A stretch of DNA of 64,000 nt from NCBI GenBank assembly GCA_009363875.1, contig CM018680.1, positions 68,401,139 to 68,465,138 of the forward strand. Reading direction: 5' to 3'. The notes below the pieces were generated by a model. The model worked only from the letters and a program-made list of their open reading frames with translations. It was not told the origin of the DNA and did not search any database. Shown piece after piece: positions 33,357-44,254 of the stretch (within the stretch, counting starts at the first letter, position 1; each line of letters opens with the position of its first letter). The position numbers and the translations under genes were made by a program. Origin of the DNA: Mikania micrantha (Eukaryota; Streptophyta; Magnoliopsida; Asterales; Asteraceae).

Positions 33357-34070
33357 TCAAGAGAATTGAGCAGTCGTCTTCTTTAATTGCACAAAAACCT
33401 TGGCAGTAACCAAGGGTACTTTATAAATGTTCCCAGACAGTGAGAGCGAAGAAAGCAACTCGTTGTTAAATATTTGCAGCAAAAACCTGGGATACATACA
33501 AAATTTATTTGGTGATGACATATTGTCCACCAAGTTATTGAAAACAAAAGATGAAAAATTAAACAAGTTATTGGAGATCAACCCATGAATAGTCGAAGCC
33601 AAATCAGAGCGAATTTGATCCCACCCACTGGTTTTATTTGAAAGACAATGTAAAAATAAATGTAGGAGGTACTTGTAATTATAGGACACTCTTCCCTTCT
33701 ACTAAGTAGTTGAAGGAAGAGGGCCTTCGTACCCCATTGACCGAAAGGTCATTGCTACCTCATCCCTTGTGAAACAAACACTTCCCTCGACATCATTGAG
33801 GTTAAGATGTCGACATATTGTTTCCACAGAAATGGAAATTGGATGAGTGTCAATGGTAGCCAAGAGAGATCTACCAGTTTGGGAATCAACAATGGAACAG
33901 GAACCCCAAAACTGTTGGTGATGAGATTCATACACCACGGGGTTAACTGTAAGTGCCGTAAAATACCTGCTCTGTTTGAGGAACGTGATGATCGGAGCGA
34001 AGTCAGCGTCATGATCAGCGGACAATTCTGCGACAAGGTTGTGAGCAGGTTTGAATGCAAGGAGAGCCAT
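33357..34070 (-). pseudogene. copia-2 aORF, N-terminal domain, two pieces
   Basis: It starts at ATG 34070 (MALLAFKPAHNLVAEL) and runs to a stop at about 33702. It continues in another frame at 33689 (NYKYLLHLFLHCLS ... NKFCMYPRFLLQIFNNE). The blocks FLKQSRYF, QFWGS, LHLFLHCLS and MYPRF align in order with FLRRSRVY, SFWSS, AHVLLHCLS and MYPRF of the copia-1 aORF, so the two extra ORFs are homologous. The start lies 83 nt downstream of a TATA box. Confidence 0.82.
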
Positions 34071-34151
34071 TTGGAGATTGACGGTTCGGGTTTAGTCGGA
34101 GAAAACTGTCGATTGAAGAAGAAGGGAATGAGAATTTGAATGGGCGGGAGA

Positions 34152-34160
34152 CCTTTTATA
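34152..34160 (-). promoter_or_regulatory. TATA box of putative internal promoter for the copia-2 aORF
   Basis: The - strand reads TATAAAAGG, ending about 82 nt before the aORF ATG (34070) and directly downstream of the CTTCCG motif array. The position suits a core promoter for a separate aORF mRNA. Confidence 0.5.
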
Positions 34161-34232
34161 CCTTCAGATGTCAGCATTTAATTTAGAGACACATGAAATT
34201 TTGTGATCTGGAGTGACAGAAGATTAAAAGGT

Positions 34233-34551
34233 CTTCCGTGACAGCTGGGTAGCACAATTAACTACGGAAGATGAAAGAGATACTTCTGATAAGTAAAAGA
34301 GAAATTTGTTGTGTAGTATCGGAAGAAATCAGACCTGTGCAACATGAAATGTATGCTTTAGAAGACAAGTTCTTCTGATGAAGAGAAGTAATCACAAGAG
34401 AAATGCTTTCAGAAGAAAATAATTTATATCGGAAGAGAAATACTTACATAAGAATAGATATCTTAAGAAGTGTGACTTCTTCCGAATTAAGGATTAAAGA
34501 AAACTTCCGAAGACTTAACATTTCTTCTGATGAGTAAATACTTTTCGGAAG
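34233..34551 (-). repeat. CTTCCG/CGGAAG motif array in the copia-2 pol-aORF spacer
   Basis: Seven exact CTTCCG or CGGAAG hexamers occur at about 34233, 34265, 34320, 34430, 34479, 34504 and 34546, plus several one-mismatch copies. Well under one would be expected in about 320 bp. The same motif marks the U3 parts of both copia-2-type LTRs (30260-30394, 41391-41487) and copia-2b (29312-29453). Confidence 0.75.
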
Positions 34552-34603
34552 ATAAGTTAAGTTTATCTTCCAAAGGATTATTTAAACCTTGGTACAAATT
34601 CAT

Positions 34604-35563
34604 TTATTCAAAATTGATCATACCAATGGCTGTGATTAAATACCTGAATCTTCCTTCATCAAAAGCCTTGGTGAAGAGATCAGCAAGATTATGTTCTGTA
34701 TCAACTTTAACTAGATGAATTAACTTCTTTTCTTTACAGTCTCTTATGAAGTGATAGCTGATGTCAATGTGCTTGGTCTTGGAATGCTTGACATGATTAT
34801 TGGTGATGGAGATTGCACTGGAGTTGTCTATGTGTATAGGAGTATTGAAAAGTTCTACTCCATAATCTTTCATTTGATTATGAATCCAGATTACTTGAGC
34901 ACAGCAACTAGAGGCAGCAATATATTCAGCTTCTGCAGTAGAAGTGGAAACACATGTCTGCTTCTTACATTGCCATGAAACTATTCTAGATCCAAGAAAC
35001 TGACATCCCCCTGATGTGGATTTCTTGCTAATGTTACAACCTTCATAATCACTGTCAGTATAAGCCATAAACTGAAAGTCTGCATTCCTAGGATACCACA
35101 ATCCTAGACTAGGTGCTCCTTTGAGATATCTAAAAATTCTTTTCACAGCAAACATATGTGAACTCTTGGGATTGGCTTGAAATCTTGCATAGAGGCAAGT
35201 TGCAAACATGATATCAGGCCTGCTTGCTGTGAGATACATCATAGAGCCAATCATAGCTCTGTACTGGTGCTGATCAACGTCCACCCCCTCAAGGTTTGGT
35301 CCTAAGGATGTTGTTTTGTACATTGGCGTCCATAGAGCTTTGCAGTTAGTAAAGTTGAACCTTTCAATAATATCCTTGACATATTTTGATTGGTTAATGA
35401 ATATCCCTATAGGAGTTTGCTTCACGTGAAGTCCAAGAAAGAATGTAAGCTTTCCCATTGAGCTCATTTCAAATTTGGACTTCATTAGTGCTTCAAAATC
35501 CTTGCAGAGAGATTCATTAGTGGAACCAAAAATAATATCATCAACATAGATCTGAACAAGCAT
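34604..35563 (-). pseudogene. copia-2 RT C-terminal part and RNase H
   Basis: An open segment of 319 codons begins just before the YVDD catalytic box (VQIYVDDIIFGS). It continues through FFLGLHV, MIGSMMYLTASRPDI and the RNase H blocks YTDSDYEGC, SWQCKKQT, AEAEYIA and SKTKHIDI, ending INFE and TAA. It is open over its length but separated from the rest of RT by a frame break at about 35560. The sequence is close to copia-1 Pol. Confidence 0.92.
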
Positions 35564-36848
35564 AATATGTTGATTGGATTTCTTGAAGAAAAGACTTTTG
35601 TCAATGGTTCCTCTCTTGAAGTTTCTTTAAAGTAGAAATGAGGATAAAGTTTCATACCATTTTCTGGGAGCTTGATGCAAACCATATAGAGCTTTATCAA
35701 GCTTACAGACATGATCAGGAAACTTTGGATCCTCAAACCCAGGTGGTTGACAAACATACACTTCATCATCAATTTCCCATAGAGGAAAGCACTTTTAACA
35801 TCCATTTGAAAAACCTTGAAGTTTTTAGCAGCTGCAAATGCTAAGAATATTCTGATGGCCTTGATTCTTGCAACCGGAGGAAAAACTTCATCATAATCGA
35901 TGCATTCCTCTTGTGTGTATCCTTGTACAACCAGTCTTGCCTTTTGCTTGATAACTGCACCCTTGTCATCCTTCTTGTTTCTAAACACCCACTTGGTTCC
36001 GATGGCATATTTTCCCTTAGGTAAATGGCAGACTTTCCAAACTCCTTGCCTTTCAAATTGAAGGAGTTCCTCTTGCATTGCTTCTACCCGGCTGCTATCT
36101 TTCAAAGCTTCAGCAACTTTCTTTTGTTCAATTTGGTATAAGAAGCAAGAAAACAAACAAATGTTTGTTTCATGCAAGGAGCCTCTTGTTCTTACTCCTT
36201 CATCAACATTTCCAATGATGTTTTCAGCTGGATGAGAGGTATGGATGCGAGTTCTAGGAATAACATCCAACTGAGAGCTTAAATTTTGAGATCTGGATTC
36301 AAGGTTTGGGAGTACAAGCTCAAGTTGTATTTCAGGGAGATCTTGAATTCTTTGATGTTGGACTGTTGTGGATGGATTCTCTCTGGATTGAGAAGTTTTC
36401 AATGTGGTCACTTCATCAGCAGGGCTGCCAACTTCCTCTTGACTCTGTGGGACAGAAGTGGAGTCACTTAGAGGAACATCTTGAGATGTGATGATGGTTT
36501 CTGATTGTGAGACTGTTTGAGGTGTTGAAGTAGATTCTGCCAAGGTTTGTCTTGAAGCTATTGGCAGTTCAACACGAAAATCATCCTCCCTTCTGAGCTG
36601 ATTTGAGACTGAAGTAGTTGTCTGAGGTCCTGTAACATACTCTTTTGAAAGATTAAAAGCAGATGTGAGTCCATCAAGATCAAATAGCCAATCAGGACCA
36701 GTTCCAGGTTTATTGACAGTATGTTCATTAAATTGAACATTTGCAGACTCTTCAATAATTCTAGAACTTTTGATGTACATTCTATATGCCTTAGCATGAG
36801 AAGAGTATCCAACAAAGAAGCCCTCAGCTGATTTCTCAACAAACTTGG
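35564..36848 (-). pseudogene. copia-2 integrase tail and RT N-terminal part
   Basis: The recognisable RT portion reads GTKWVFRNKKDDKG, KARLVVQGYTQEE, DYDEVFPPVARI and FQMDVKSAFLYG (first catalytic Asp in the last block). Upstream is the Ser/Thr/Gln-rich linker usual between integrase and RT in copia. After SAFLYGK the frame shifts, so the RT core is split between reading frames toward 35570. Confidence 0.9.
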
Positions 36849-37352
36849 CTAGGTCACAAATCCAATAAATGGTTTTCTTTTATGCCAAATCTCATAAGGA
36901 TTCATACCATGTGATTTAACTACCAATATTCTGTTTTGGACATAACAGACAGTATTGACTGCTTCTGCCCAAAAAGTAATTGGCAGTTTGGCATCAGATA
37001 ACATGGTTCTAGCAGCCTCAATCAGTGTCCTATTCCTTCTCTCAGCAACACCAATTTGTTGTGGAGTCCTAGGAGCACTGAATTGTCTTGTAATACCTTT
37101 GGATTCACAGAAAGAGTTTAAAGTATGGTTCTTAAATTCTGTACCTTGGTCAGACCTAATGATTTTGACATTGTGACCACTTTCATTCTCAACCCTAAGA
37201 ATGAATGACTTCAAGATTTCAGCAGTCTCATCCTTGGTACTCAAAAAGAATACCCAGGTATATCTTGAAAAGTCATCAGTGACCACCAGACAATAAGATT
37301 TTCTTCCTAGACTTTTCACACTTGTAGGGCCAAACAAGTCCATATGAAGCAA
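36849..37352 (-). pseudogene. copia-2 integrase core
   Basis: An open segment with LHMDLFGPT (first catalytic Asp), VTDDFSRYTWVFFL, RSDQGTEFKN (second Asp), and the QQIGVAERRNRTLIE block that holds the catalytic Glu. The three DDE residues are present in this piece, but it is isolated by frame breaks on both sides. Confidence 0.92.
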
Positions 37353-38040
37353 GTGTAGGACTGTTGTAATTGAGTTTATCTCTTAGGCATAATGAGAAGA
37401 TTTGTGTTGCTTTCTTTTAAGGCAGGCAACACATTTATCAACACAAACAAATTCCTTTGTTGGTAGACCTGTAAATAAGTTATTTTTTAACCAATTTATT
37501 CATGTTTTTCAAGTTTACATGACAAAGCCTTCTGTGCCAAAGAGATGATTCATTAAGTGAGGCTTTAGAAACAAAGCCGTTTGTGTTGCTAAGTGGTGAA
37601 GCTGTGCTTATGTCCAACATATACATGTTATTCCTTCATAGAGCTCTAAGCAGAATTTGGTCATTTGGAACGACAAATCCTGGTTTCAGGACAATGCATT
37701 CATGCTCAGTGAACAACATGTTATGTTTCTGGTCACACACATGTGAAACACTTAGCAAATTGTAATTTAATTCCTTCACATAATGAACATTCTCAAAACT
37801 TACCATTCCATTGGTTATTGTTCCCCTACCTGTGATGTACCCGCCTATTGGATCACTTCCAAAAGCAACTGACCCTCAAAATAATGGTTCAAACTTGTGC
37901 AAGTGGGTCTTGTTTCCTGTCATGTGCCGGGAGCAACCACTGTCAACTATCCACAAGTTGCTTTTTGAATCTTGCTGTCCCTACACACATGAAAGTTTGA
38001 TTAGTTTCTGATGGGAACCCAAGCCCATGTGGTCTTGGGT
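37353..38040 (-). pseudogene. copia-2 protease and pre-integrase region
   Basis: It reads WIVDSGCSRHM, the copia aspartic protease DSG motif (about 37937-37955), then a conserved NLLSVSHVCD-like stretch and a pre-integrase zinc region (SLWHRRLCHVN). Stops interrupt it several times, including close after the protease motif. Confidence 0.82.
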
Positions 38041-39454
38041 TTTCCATTTGCATCATTGTAGGTGAATTTCTTAGATATCATTTTGGGTGGTACGGATGAT
38101 GAACTTGTTGAAGGAGCCATTGGTTCATGGGATTCTTTCTTCTTCTAGACCTTGTTGACCTTTGGAACTGATTGGAAGTGTTTCTTTTCTTTATTTTGGA
38201 ACCCATTTGAAGTAGTTCTGGCTTTGCCTTCTGATGACTTGGTCTTGAACTGTTTTCTTTCTTCTACTTGTATTCTTTTGAAGTTGGAGGGTTTCTTGGT
38301 TTTGTCGGAATCAAATCTAATTTTTGCTTCCAAAGGCTTCCTTACTTCGAAAGACTTCTTGTTCTTGTTGTTAGAGGTTGATGTTTTTGATGGTTTCTTT
38401 TGTTTATTGTCTGTCCTTTTTTCTCTCAGAAGAAGATTTTTGACCTTCCGAAACTTGAGATGTATTACTCCAACTTCCCTTGTAGTTTTCTCTCCTTCTT
38501 GGTCTTGAATGTGTTCTGCTTCATGGATTGAAGAAGTAATCAGCAGTATCGTGATCCGTGTCTCCACACACTAGACACATTGATTGAACTTTGGTTGATT
38601 TCTGAAAGTTCCTTCTTGTGGGGGAACTTGAGCTGTGTTACACTGAACTGGACTGACTTGACTTTGACTTTGGTGTTCCAACATGACTTTTCTTGGAGTG
38701 ATTTACCTGAAACATTGATGTACCGGCATTTTTGTTTCCTAATTTAGCCCTATGTGACTTGACAGATGGACAGGTGACATATTCACTTGATGATGTACTC
38801 CCAGTTTATACATTTAGCTTTAACAAAAGATGGTGTGGTTTTCTTATTTCTTTTCTTTTGTAACTGATTTTAGTTTTTCAAAAACATCAGGAGTACCATC
38901 CTCAACGGAATAGATTGATTGTGCAGGGCTAACATCAAGCGAATCATTTCTTGTTGAATCTTATGTATGTCAAGATTTTCATCATACACAAGATTTGTTT
39001 CAGGTTTACATTTAATCTCTACGGTTGGAGTGTATGCAAATGGAGGTTCCATTTTGTTATACCCTACCCCAGCACCCTTCTTCCTTACCAATTGAGGTAT
39101 CTCAGTCATTTTGAGAAGTTTCTCAAACTTCTCTCCTTGACTTAGAAATCTGTCTCTGTATGACTCAGCCAATACAAGTTCTGTCTTAGCAATTAGTCTT
39201 TCCAAAAGATTGCTTATTTGAAACTGTTTGTTAGTGTCTTCATGTTTCAGACTAGAAATTGTCTTTTCCAACTCTTCAATCTTTTCCTTATAATTTCTTT
39301 CAGCTTCAAAAAAATTTGTTTTAACAGCTTGTATTGACTTAAGTTCATCACAGACTTGAGCATTGAACCTTTCATATGCATTTAATTTTTCAAGACATTT
39401 GGGAGTACACATGTCATCTATTACCTTGAATGTGGAGGTGGAGTCATTCGCCAT
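38041..39454 (-). pseudogene. copia-2 gag-pol linker with coiled coil
   Basis: Two open pieces: 38870-39454, with a coiled coil (YKEKIEELEKTISSLKHE) and FLSQGEKFEKLLK, and 38145-38567, which is Lys/Ser-rich (KKPSKTSTSNNKNKK). This long segment between the zinc knuckle and the protease is typical of large copia gag proteins of the SIRE type, by recollection. Stops and frame changes separate the pieces. Confidence 0.7.
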
Positions 39455-39514
39455 CAGTGCATTATTTGAAGCAGATGCTTCCTCTACTTGAAAGCTCCAG
39501 TCAGATAAGTCATG

Positions 39515-40728
39515 CTACTCCGCAATGTTTGCATTGTTAGACTGGCCTGAGGTTTTGGATGTTTGGTAGTTTGGCTGAGCTGAGGTAGATGGCTGGGAGC
39601 TTGGAGACTTGCATTTTCTGGCAAAATGGCCCAGTAGCTGACTGCTATAACATTTTAGCTTTGACTTATCCAGACCAAACCCAAGCTTCATGTTGTGCTT
39701 CTTGAACTGTCTTCCGGTTCTTTGATAAAACTTCTTTGCACGGTAGGATATCATGGCCATTTGATAGTTGATTTCCATTTCTTCCAGATCATCTGCAGGT
39801 ATACCATCTACATCTTCTTGACACGGATGAAAGTAGTTTGTTTCTTCAGCCATGAATGCTCCCTGACCAGAGGTGAGCAGTGGGGTTGTACTGGAAAATG
39901 GATTTGAGTGTGATGAAGATGGCGTTGGTGTTTCTGGGAAGGTGATGATATGTGTGGAGTTTGAATGGTATATGGGCTGATAACTCTGAAATGGAGCATT
40001 ATGAATGGGAGCATATAAAGCAGCTGACCCAAGTGGAATGGAAGATAATTGTTTAGGTTCTTGAGCATCAATCTCCATTTGGTAAGCACTCAGTATACCA
40101 AAGAGTTCTCCTAACTTCAGAGTTCTAAGATTTTCTGTTCTTCTGATGGTAACAGAATAAATGTTCCACGCATGTGGAAGAGATCTTAAAATTTTCCCGA
40201 TCACATCTTGGTTCTCTATCTTTACACCTGTAGCTGTTAATTCATCAACAAGTTGAACATACCTTAGATATTGAGAAGCCATCTTCTCATTGTTCTCTTG
40301 AAAAAAGTTCTCAAACTTTTGTTTCAACATGTCTTTCTTTTTTTCCTTCACATCATCAGACCCTTCGTACATCCGCTGTAAAGAGTTCCACAACTCTTTA
40401 GTAGACTTGCATTTCTTGAATGCATGTATGATAAAGTTCGGAATGGACATTTCAATCAGCCATAGTGCCTTCGAGTCGACTTCCATCTTCTTGTAGTCTT
40501 CATCTGAATATAGAGATGGATCTTTTGGAACAGGTGCTCCACCAGCTCCAGCAGCAGCAACTGTTGGAATGAATGGTCCTTCAAGAACTGACTTCCAAAG
40601 TTTAAAGTCCTGGTTCGTGATGAAACCTTCCATTCTAACCTTTCATGTATCGTAGTCATCAGGAGTGAACATGTGAGGTTTGTTGAGAGTGCCATTCTCG
40701 GTATCATGTTTACTGATAGTAGTCATTT
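39515..40728 (-). pseudogene. copia-2 gag
   Basis: Gag starts at ATG 40728 (MTTISKHDTEN), 89 nt inside the PBS. An in-frame TGA about 26 codons in, where a Trp codon is likely ancestral, precedes MEGFITNQDFKLWKSVL. The capsid-type region follows (LWNSLQRMYEGSDDVKEKK, FENFFQENNEKM, DELTATGV, ILRSLPHAW). The zinc knuckle near the end reads CYSSQLLGHFARKC: the second Cys is replaced by Ser, so it may not bind zinc. Gag would form the particle shell. Confidence 0.9.
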
Positions 40729-40816
40729 TGACTTACAGAAAACTTGGAGTAGTGAGTAGTAGAAGATGAACAATTGGTAACTTAAGAATGGTTAGTTGCT
40801 TAATTTGGAGAGCCAA

Positions 40817-40829
40817 GGCTCTGATACCA
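40817..40829 (-). other. copia-2 primer binding site (Met-tRNA type)
   Basis: The - strand reads TGGTATCAGAGCC two bases inside the 5' LTR. It is a perfect copy of the usual plant Met-tRNA PBS. Confidence 0.9.
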
Positions 40830-40831
40830 CT

Positions 40832-41584
40832 TGTTGGATCGAGTTATGTAATTCAACGCAACACTTTCACAAGCAATCTTCTACTGAGCTTGATAGATGC
40901 TGAAGACTCTATCAACTCAACTTACTCACACTTGCAGAACAAATACAATACACAAATAAAGTTGATTTCAAGGTCAAAGTATATTTCGTTCACATGCAAA
41001 GTGAACAAGACTCTAAAGCTCAAGCACACACTTGTGCCTTGCTAAGTTACAAGTGAAGGATTATATACTAAGACCTACAGCTGTATCCTCGTAGGGATAC
41101 ATGGCTTGACAACACTAGAAACAAATGAATGCTAAATCTAGTATCTGTTATGGTCTTGACAAGCCAAGCCATATTAATTACAATTAATACAAAAGAATCC
41201 ATTGACTTTTACAATAAATACCTAAACAAAAAAAGGCATTAAATACTTCGTATCTTTGTAGCTCTGACAAATATTCTTTGCTGCTGACTAACATCTGAAT
41301 GTCTTCTTTGTTGGTCTGGATGTGAGAAAGCAGCTCTGATTATTTCTATAAGTGTCCGGAATCTTTGTCAGATAAAGTCTTCGGAAGTGTTTGTCTTGGA
41401 AGCAGTTGATAATAGTTTGGAAGCTTCAGGTTGTTGTATAGCCTTTAGAAGAAGAGAATTATCCTTCGGAAGCATTAGTTCTTCCGAAGGTTAATTCTTC
41501 TCTTCCAAAGGTTGTTTGTCTTCTGAGAGTCCAAGACCGGTTCAAGAGATGTTTTGGTGAGCATTAACCTTTATTGATCTTACA
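40832..41584 (-). repeat. copia-2 5' LTR
   Basis: 753 bp, matching 29672-30471 except for scattered substitutions and one deletion of about 46 bp near 41410. The outer flank is the target duplication AATTG. Confidence 0.95.
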
Positions 41585-41932
41585 AATTGTAAGTAATATG
41601 ACTTGACCTGTCAAGCTACAACAGTATACTTGTTTTAGCATTAGTTTGTTTCTAGTATTTTGTCCAGCCTTGTATTCCTACGAGGATACAGATGTAGGTT
41701 TTAGTATAAATACGTTCACTTGTATATCAGCAAAGTGTGCTTCAGCTAAGAGTTTTGCATACTTTACATTTGAATGAAATATACTTTAGCTTTGAATTTA
41801 AATTCTTGTTATGTATTTCAATCTTTATTGTAAGAGTGTGTGAGTTGAGTTGATAGAATTTCCAGAACTATCAAACTCAGTAGAATTATACCTTGTGAAA
41901 GTGTTATGTAGATTACATAACCCGATCCAACA

Positions 41933-41955
41933 ATATATATATATATATATATATA
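41933..41955. repeat. (AT)n microsatellite
   Basis: A short AT run between the end of the copia-2b LTR and a MITE-like element. Confidence 0.9.
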
Positions 41956-42268
41956 GGGGAAATATCAAATAAGAAGAGATTATTGCCTAAAAAGAGTAAA
42001 AACCAATAGAAGTTTGACATGTTGCATGCTTATGAGAGGCCCCAAGCCCCTCGGTTGGCAAACATGATACCCATAGTCCTTAAACCATATTTACATTATC
42101 ATAGCAGCGGAATTTAAGGTGACAATATAGAATAGTATATAGATACTAAGTAAACATTTATACATAGCCCATATCTTTAATAGTTATATAACATAGCCAA
42201 TCTATGCCAAGGGTAGTCTTCAACGTATGCCATGAGTCTTCCTGGTCTCCTTTCTCAAACTATTCAAC

Positions 42269-43260
42269 CTGATATGCATGTAAAACAAGTCAGCTTTATG
42301 CTGGTGAGTTCTAAGTTCATTTCTTAGAAAAAAAAATCCTTATTCATTCATGTCATCATATAGCATAATCCAACTATATAACATACATGTTCTCATATCA
42401 TAATTTCATCATATACATAGCATCATAACATAATTACATAACATACATATCATCATAACATCATTCATACGGTGAAGAAACTTCACCGTCAACTGCTGAC
42501 CCTAAAGTCAAACAGGCTTGTGCAGCACAAGGCTCTTAAACTACCAACCCGCAGCTGGTAACTCATACATGTATAAGATTTCTTTAACACTATCAACGCG
42601 CAGCTGATAACTCAAGCATACCTAAGATTTCTTTAACTGAACTGGCGACACACAGTCGGCAGGCCTATGTTTCCACAGGACTCTTTAACCATCAACCGAA
42701 ATTGACGGCTCATACCGGTACAAGACTTCTTTACATATATCATTCATACATACTATGGTTTAAATCATTTAAACCATCATCATCATAAACGGCTCCTTTC
42801 ACCGTAGTGTTCACGTTTTGCCCAACCGCAGCCAGCAAAACCTCATTTCCTACTCAACCTCGGTTGAGTCCTTTAAAATCATTTCATTCTCAATCGCAGT
42901 TGAGACTTTAAAACATTCATCATATTTTAGCTGAGACTCTTAAAAATCATTTACTTCTCAATCATCATTGAGACTTAACATATTCGTTACATCTCAGCTG
43001 AAATTCTTAAAATCATTTACTTCTCAATCATAGTTGAGACTTAAAACATTCTTTTCTTTAAAACATTCTTTATCTATAAACATTCTTTATCTGTAAACTT
43101 TCTTTATCTGTAAACATGTTTTACCTGACTAAAATCAGGTTAAAATCACTTTCATACAATACTTTATACATACATACAATCATTTTCATAACAGAACTTT
43201 ATAACATGCATATCAGCCCAAAATGATAAAACATTTAAAACAGGGCTTTAAGAACTCACC
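42269..43260 (-). promoter_or_regulatory. Putative LTR intron with donor-pairing stem, gypsy-B
   Basis: In element orientation the donor is ATCAG|GTGAGTTCT (exon end 43260), and its complement AGAACTCACC is at 42312-42303. Ten bases on comes TGACTTGTTTTACATGCATATCAG (acceptor end 42269). The unit is repeated in the other LTR, with its arms at 49682-49691 and 50630-50639. The hairpin array lies inside it. Confidence 0.5.
42469..43140 (-). repeat. Array of small perfect hairpins in the gypsy-B LTR
   Basis: Palindromic stems follow one another: ACGGTGAAG/CTTCACCGT (42469-42489), ATGGTTTAAA/TTTAAACCAT (42755-42777), GTTTTGC/GCAAAAC (42815-42841), ACTCAACC/GGTTGAGT (42852-42869), TCTCAA/TTGAGA (42888-42905), TCTCAAT/ATTGAGA (42956-42973), TCTCAA/TTGAGA (43022-43039) and ACCTGA/TCAGGT (43123-43140). 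The stem sequences differ but the symmetry is kept. Confidence 0.75.
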
Positions 43261-44130
43261 TGATATCTTACAGTAGCACGATTCCTCGTAAACTGATACT
43301 AATGGTGTAACTCTGCATTATTTTACACTTAATAAGTTATTTAGGTTTTAACCTACTGATTAGATCTTTCTGAACGTTCAATGTCAAAGACATTGTCTTG
43401 AAAGTCATCAAATAGTTAATGTTGTTGATTATAATGCTAAAACAATTCTTAAACAGATTGATGGCTTAGAAATGATCAATCCTTATAATTGATTTCCCAG
43501 ATATAATGAAATATCACAATGTAGTCTTAGAGTAGGTTTAATAACCATGTTTAACATACTAATCTGACTGTTATCATAAACATCAGATAATCGTTCCAAT
43601 AAGTATGTTAATGATTGTGATTAGTTTGAAACACTTAGATTTAACCTTTGCATTTCAAAGATTAACCAAGCTAATCACCTACATTGTCATAATCAAATGG
43701 ATTAAACCATTATAATCTTAGTTGTGATTTCATGCAAACCGGGCATTACAACGGATCAAAACAAGGATTTAACCGTTAGAACATCGTGTTCTTCATTTCT
43801 AATCAATCCTAGCCATCATCTAGGCAATAATCAACAATCCTAACTATGTCATTACATTCAAAATCAAGATCTAATCAATTAAAATCACACTAGAATGTTA
43901 AAAACTAATCATTACCTAATCTGACGGAGTTTTGACTGCAAAACAACGATCAGAACTTGTAGATACGATCCCTGGTATGATCAGAGACTTCTGGTGGCTT
44001 CAAATTGAAGGTTTGATGAGAAAAATTCGTCTGATGTTCATCTGGAGCGAATATGTTCGAGATATGAAGATGAAATATAGTTTTTATGAAATCTGATGAA
44101 AGATATCAACTTATTCCACCGCCTCACCCG

Positions 44131-44254
44131 TCGCGTACCGCGACGAGGAGCCAAATAAGGCTTCGCGTACCGCGAAGAAATCCGGAGGATTTCAGATATT
44201 TTTGGTCCATCGCGTACCGCGAAGGATCCTCAACCACTTAGTCGCGTACCGCGA
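44131..44254 (-). promoter_or_regulatory. Four TCGCGTACCGCGA palindromes in gypsy-B U3
   Basis: The 13-mer occurs at 44131, 44163, 44210 and 44242 (spacings 32, 47 and 32 bp), 190-315 bp inside the element's 5' edge, where promoter elements are expected. Flanking bases extend the symmetry differently (CG...CG versus CT...AG). The other LTR has the same array, plus an 8-bp insertion beside the fourth copy. The related gypsy-C LTR lacks it. Confidence 0.7.

Larger units (their letters stand above)
29672..41584 (-). mobile_element. Complete Ty1/copia retrotransposon copia-2 with extra ORF
   Basis: Both LTRs are present (29672-30471 and 40832-41584), both starting TGTTGGATCG on the + strand and ending GATCTTACA. 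A perfect 5-bp duplication AATTG flanks the element (29667-29671, 41585-41589). A Met-tRNA PBS (40817-40829) and PPT (GGGGGAGAC, about 30472-30481) fit. Gene order on the - strand is gag, PR, INT, RT, RNase H, aORF. All genes carry stops or frameshifts. The LTRs differ by about 5% over their first 430 bp by eye count, so this copy is much older than gypsy-B. It sits in the LTR of a same-family element in opposite orientation. Confidence 0.95.
28885..41932 (+). mobile_element. copia-2b: 3' end of a + strand copia element, split by copia-2
   Basis: After a sharp junction with gypsy-D this fragment carries the C-terminal end of the aORF (to 29205), a PPT (AAGGGAGA, 29223-29230) and a 3' LTR. The LTR starts TGTAAGATC at 29234, is interrupted at 29671 by the full copia-2 element, and resumes at 41590 to end CCGATCCAACA at 41932, for about 781 bp in all. 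Its TATA box (TATAAATA) is at 41705-41712. Everything upstream of the aORF end is missing. Confidence 0.87.

Noticed and set aside
44131..44254. CAMTA-type CGCG boxes
   Set aside because: The core CGCG fits, but the flanking bases (T before, A after) do not match the VCGCGB consensus on either strand, so no factor is named.
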